Shown here: in pieces, positions 5,544 to 6,846 of the stretch | Position numbering within the stretch: the stretch's first letter is position 1 | Layout: each line of letters opens with the position of its first letter | DNA from: DATAMF01 sp964472565 | GTDB lineage: Bacteria > Chloroflexota > Anaerolineae > Aggregatilineales > Aggregatilineaceae | Assembly (NCBI GenBank): GCA_964472565.1 | Contig: CAYYNB010000248.1 | Span: 1 to 6,846 of the forward strand | Length of the DNA stretch: 6,846 nt | Reading direction: 5' to 3' | Made by a program: the position numbers and the translations under genes | Notes under the pieces: generated by a model | What the model was told of the DNA's origin: nothing | What the model saw: the letters and a program-made list of their open reading frames with translations, nothing else | Databases searched by the model: none

Positions 5544-6539
5544 ATGCCCATCTTTGGCCCTCCCAACATCGACAAACTGCGGGATTCCGGTGATGTCAAA
5601 GGGCTGATCAAAGCCTTGAGCTACCAACCGGACAAAATTATTCGTCAGAGTGCCGCGCGTATCCTGGGACGGATGGCCGAACCCCAGGCCGTTGATGCGT
5701 TAATCGACACCCTGAACGATGCGAGCCATCGGGTACGCATGGCGGCCATTGAAGCGCTCGGCAAAATTAGTGATGCCCGCGCGCTTCCGGCGCTGTTACC
5801 CCTCATCGAAAACGAAGACCGCCAGATTCGCGAAGCCGCCGGGAAGAGCATCGCCCAAATTGGCGACCTGAGCGCCGTTGAGCCGCTGATCGCCTATCTG
5901 AACCACCCCAACCAATATGTGATTCGGGTGGCGGCGCTGGCACTGGGCGAATTGGGCGATTACCGCGCCATGCTGCCGCTGCTGCCCAACCTCGAACACG
6001 TCGAAAACCACGTCCGGCGCGATGTCGCGGAGGCGCTCGGCAATCTGGGCGATGTCCAGGCCGTCGAGCCACTGCTGGCCCGTCTCTCCGATTCGCATTA
6101 CGGCACCCGTCTCGCGGCGGCGGAAGCATTAGGCAAACTAAACGCCACCCGCGCCGTCGATGCGCTGCTCGAATTGCTGAAAGACGAAAATGACAGCGTG
6201 CGCCAGGCTGCCGCCGATTCGCTGGGTAAATTGGGCGATCAGGTGGCTGTCGAGCCGCTGATCGAAACGATCCAGCAGGACCCCGACGATCATGTGCGCG
6301 AATGCGCCGTCAGCGCCCTCGGCAACATTGGTGATTCACGCGCCGTCGATGCCCTGATCGACGCCCTGAACAGCGATAACCGCTATCTCCGCGCCGCCGT
6401 GATCGGTGCCCTCGTACACATCGAAGACAGCCGCGTGCCCGATGTTCTGTCCAAAGTCGCCCGTGCGGACAAAGATAAAACCGTCCGCCTCACCGCCTCT
6501 CTTCTGCTGGATAAACTCGCCCACACCTCGCCCCACTGA
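5544..6539 (+). CDS. HEAT-repeat (PBS lyase HEAT-like) protein, about ten repeats
   Basis: The 331-residue protein is almost wholly made of tandem helical repeats of 31-32 residues with pattern GD-x-x-AV-x-x-L...VR-x-x-A-x-x-ALG-x-L. I count ten: residues 14-44, 45-75, 76-106, 107-137, 138-168, 169-199, 200-230, 231-262, 263-293 and 294-325, the last more degenerate. Such solenoids serve as protein-binding scaffolds; related repeats occur in phycobilin lyases, but nothing here suggests pigment chemistry. There is no signal peptide or membrane segment, so it is probably cytoplasmic. I chose ATG at 5544 because an AAGGAG site lies eight bases upstream; an in-frame TTG at 5520 would put that site inside the gene. 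The 45 bp gap from fmt shows no strong terminator, so cotranscription with fmt is likely. Confidence 0.92.
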   Translation: MPIFGPPNIDKLRDSGDVKGLIKALSYQPDKIIRQSAARILGRMAEPQAVDALIDTLNDASHRVRMAAIEALGKISDARALPALLPLIENEDRQIREAAGKSIAQIGDLSAVEPLIAYLNHPNQYVIRVAALALGELGDYRAMLPLLPNLEHVENHVRRDVAEALGNLGDVQAVEPLLARLSDSHYGTRLAAAEALGKLNATRAVDALLELLKDENDSVRQAAADSLGKLGDQVAVEPLIETIQQDPDDHVRECAVSALGNIGDSRAVDALIDALNSDNRYLRAAVIGALVHIEDSRVPDVLSKVARADKDKTVRLTASLLLDKLAHTSPH

Positions 6540-6551
6540 GGCCAACCCGAT

Positions 6552-6594
6552 CCCCTCTCCGCGCCCACTCCCCCGGAGAGGGGACTCGCTTTTT
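6552..6594 (+). terminator. Hairpin terminator after the HEAT-repeat gene
   Basis: CCCCTCTCCG (6552-6561) pairs perfectly with CGGAGAGGGG (6574-6583) around a 12-base loop. TTTTT follows at 6590-6594, six bases past the stem, so the T tract is somewhat distant from an ideal intrinsic terminator. It lies 12 bp after the stop codon and separates the HEAT gene from the next promoter. The CCCCTCTCC/GGAGAGGGG stem could also be a dispersed intergenic repeat. Confidence 0.65.
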
Positions 6595-6604
6595 CACTAT
6601 CGTC

Positions 6605-6632
6605 TATAATTGCCCTGATCAATTATCTTTTT
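6605..6632 (+). promoter_or_regulatory. TATAAT box overlapped by an inverted repeat (possible operator) before the nucleotidyltransferase gene
   Basis: A perfect TATAAT (6605-6610) would start transcription near 6617, about 35 bases before the ATG. The -35 position falls in the right arm of the preceding terminator and shows no match. ATAATTG (6606-6612) and CAATTAT (6620-6626) form a perfect 7 bp inverted repeat with a 7-base spacer, covering the -10 and the likely start site. TTTTT follows at 6628-6632. An operator is the more likely reading; a weak AT-rich hairpin is the alternative. Confidence 0.5.
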
Positions 6633-6651
6633 GCATCAAGGGGAAACGTTT

Positions 6652-6813
6652 ATGTACCCACATCACGAACGCGCCATTACCCGCCTCACCGAGCATTACC
6701 AGAACGATCCCACCGTCCTCGCCCTGCTCATCAGCGGATCGGTAGCGCGCGGCTGGAACCGCGAAGATTCCGATGTCGATTATCTGGTGGTGATTAGACT
6801 CTATCGGAAATAA
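6652..6813 (+). pseudogene. Nucleotidyltransferase-fold (Pol beta/MNT superfamily) gene, truncated after the active-site motif
   Basis: The frame starts at ATG 6652 with an AAGGGG site eight bases upstream, in preference to an in-frame TTG at 6631. Its 53 residues begin MYPHHERAITRLTEHYQNDP, then give LLISGSVARGWNREDSDVDY. The GS-x(10)-D-x-D signature of Pol beta-like nucleotidyltransferases is complete (G34, S35, then the Asp pair at about 46 and 48). These enzymes transfer NMP groups to proteins, RNA or small molecules. Intact relatives continue for well over 100 residues; here the frame runs RLYRK and stops at 6811-6813. All three frames close soon after about 6793, where GC drops. I infer that a mobile element interrupted the gene near 6794-6797. 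A minimal antitoxin-type MNT protein would still be longer than this. Confidence 0.7.
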
Positions 6814-6846
6814 AGTCCATTGAGTTATGATCGAGCAAAAGTCGGC
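6798..6846. mobile_element. Possible left end of an insertion sequence (partial, cut by window edge)
   Basis: From about 6798 the sequence (ACTCTATCGGAAATAAAGTC onward) no longer fits the interrupted coding frame, and GC is about 42% by hand count, against higher values upstream. It is preceded by TTAG (6794-6797), which fits the 4 bp YTAR target of one IS5 subgroup, or TTA, which fits the TNA target of another. The general look of the edge recalls IS5-family termini, but I cannot match it to a named element, and only one end is visible. Confidence 0.4.
6827..6846 (+). CDS. Possible first codons of a transposase (partial)
   Basis: An ATG at 6827 opens a frame reading MIEQKS to the right edge. 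Its place about 30 bp inside the putative element end is where many compact insertion sequences begin their transposase. Six codons and no clear Shine-Dalgarno site are too little to identify it. Confidence 0.2.

Noticed and set aside
1..6846. CRISPR array, defence island or retron-like element
   Set aside because: I found no regularly spaced direct repeats, reverse transcriptase, nuclease or helicase genes in the window.

Overview
The window looks like a GC-rich (roughly 55-60%) bacterial chromosome segment, mostly housekeeping and cell-envelope genes. The mix of a proline-rich START/SRPBCC protein, a HEAT-repeat protein, a YtxH-type membrane protein and good Shine-Dalgarno sites with ATG or GTG starts reminds me of Chloroflexota (Anaerolineae-like). 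That placement is inference; no marker in the window proves it.

Layout, left to right. Positions 1-359 (minus) hold the start of a secreted protein that runs off the left edge and may enter an SH3-like domain. A possible 37-residue one-helix membrane protein (493-606, plus) runs tail-to-tail into a minus-strand five-gene cluster, read from 3015 down to 581. That cluster encodes a three-helix membrane protein, a YtxG/DUF948-like membrane protein, a YtxH-like protein, a four-helix membrane protein and a Tat-exported metallophosphoesterase. The genes are 5-22 bp apart or overlap by 4 bp, so they probably form one envelope operon. A divergent intergenic region (3016-3188) carries a plausible promoter and several repeated or inverted motifs. 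It separates the operon from a plus-strand gene for an SRPBCC protein with a long proline-rich linker (3189-4355).

That gene converges on a minus-strand tRNA-His(GTG) with encoded CCA. The tRNA has its own TATAAT box and an intrinsic terminator whose T tract overlaps the stop codon of the SRPBCC gene. Next on the plus strand come fmt (methionyl-tRNA formyltransferase) and, 45 bp later, a protein made of about ten HEAT repeats. The two are probably cotranscribed and are followed by a strong hairpin terminator.

At the right edge a new promoter drives a nucleotidyltransferase-fold gene. It is cut off just after its GS...DxD active-site motif, where base composition changes and the sequence looks like the end of an insertion sequence. 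I read this as a gene broken by a mobile element whose body lies outside the window. I found no CRISPR array, defence island or clearly new system. The points most worth a second look are the broken nucleotidyltransferase, the palindrome over its promoter, the repeats in the divergent region and the envelope operon.
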